Part shown: piece after piece, positions 5,306 through 5,537 of the stretch
Layout of the letters: each line of letters starts with the position of its first letter
How positions within the stretch are numbered: position 1 is the first letter of the stretch
NCBI GenBank assembly: GCA_905235165.1
Contig: CAJOKK010000096.1
Coordinates: forward strand, 1-5,537
DNA length: 5,537 bases
Origin: an uncultured Atopobiaceae bacterium
GTDB lineage: Bacteria; Actinomycetota; Coriobacteriia; Coriobacteriales; Atopobiaceae
Reading direction: 5' to 3'
Program-made: the position numbers and the translations under genes
Notes under the pieces: generated by a model
The model's database searches: none
What the model was told of the DNA's origin: nothing
Seen by the model: the letters and a program-made list of their open reading frames with translations, nothing else

Positions 5306-5537
5306 GGTAATCACCTTGCAAACCTTGAAATGAATGGTAGGGGCGGGCCCCATGTTACCTATAGGGGTCGTGTTTTCCCGCTTAGTTAACGCGGTATCGC
5401 ATCTTTACGGCCCGCGCTTTTTGCTTTTGACGCCTTGTCGGAAGGGGCCGTACCACTTTTTAACGTTCTGATGCCATAAATTTGAGGATATAGCAGAAAA
5501 AGTTCCACCCCCAAAACTAAGGTCAAAATTACGGGCG
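5306..5537. other. Intergenic end of window, no gene seen
   Basis: No supported coding frame in either direction. It presumably contains the old promoter of the decayed copy. Notable sequence includes a GC palindromic stretch GGGGCGGGCCCC near 5340-5351 and AT-rich sequence from about 5455 to the end. A CGCGG/CCGCG stem followed by CTTTTTGC near 5390-5425 could be a weak rightward terminator, but it has a short stem and large loop, so I do not call it. Confidence 0.3.

Noticed and set aside
4746..5321. 191-residue minus-strand frame taken as an intact gene from TTG 5321
   Set aside because: The TTG has no spaced ribosome-binding site. The family's own ATG at 5305 is frameshifted, a central block of about 100 residues is missing, and the C-terminal part is antisense of the neighbouring gene's end.
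5390..5425. Possible rightward terminator CGCGG...CCGCG followed by CTTTTTGC
   Set aside because: Only a 5-bp stem with a large loop, and no rightward gene immediately before it other than the decayed region.

Overview
The window is a compact RiPP (ribosomally made, post-translationally modified peptide) locus. GC content is high in most coding regions, with AT-rich patches upstream of one precursor gene. Codon use, GTG/TTG starts and the type of radical SAM enzyme suggest a high-GC, probably anaerobic, gut-type actinobacterium such as a member of the Coriobacteriia. That placement is inference; there is no rRNA or housekeeping marker here.

Left part (1-1151): two small genes encode peptides with the same Nif11-type leader ending in a Ser-Gly-Gly cleavage motif but with different Cys-containing cores. 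Precursor A (18-203, +) and precursor B (627-854, -) converge on a 423-bp gap that holds a perfect 20-bp inverted repeat (492-554). An AT-rich upstream region and a second long hairpin (1070-1123) separate precursor B from the enzyme operon.

Middle part (1152-3597, both genes on -): a radical SAM/SPASM peptide maturase (start reassigned to GTG 2510) lies 64 bp downstream of a 340-residue protein of a family I do not recognise. A candidate promoter for this operon (TTGAAA, 18-bp spacer, TTTACT) is overlapped by a perfect 16-nt palindrome at 3666-3681.

Right part (3836-5537): a second member of the unknown family is encoded divergently (3836-4834, +). Its TTG start is supported by an upstream TATAAT box. 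Behind it lies a decayed third member (4921-5305, -), broken by a start-proximal frameshift, an in-frame deletion of about 100 codons and loss of the C-terminal third. The last 230 bp hold no gene I can support.

Working model: the radical SAM enzyme binds the shared Nif11-type leaders and modifies the W- and Cys-containing cores. The unknown-family proteins, repeated three times around the maturase, are candidates for an additional tailoring or accessory role. No leader peptidase/ABC exporter, regulator or immunity gene is visible, so the cluster either continues outside the window or uses functions encoded elsewhere.
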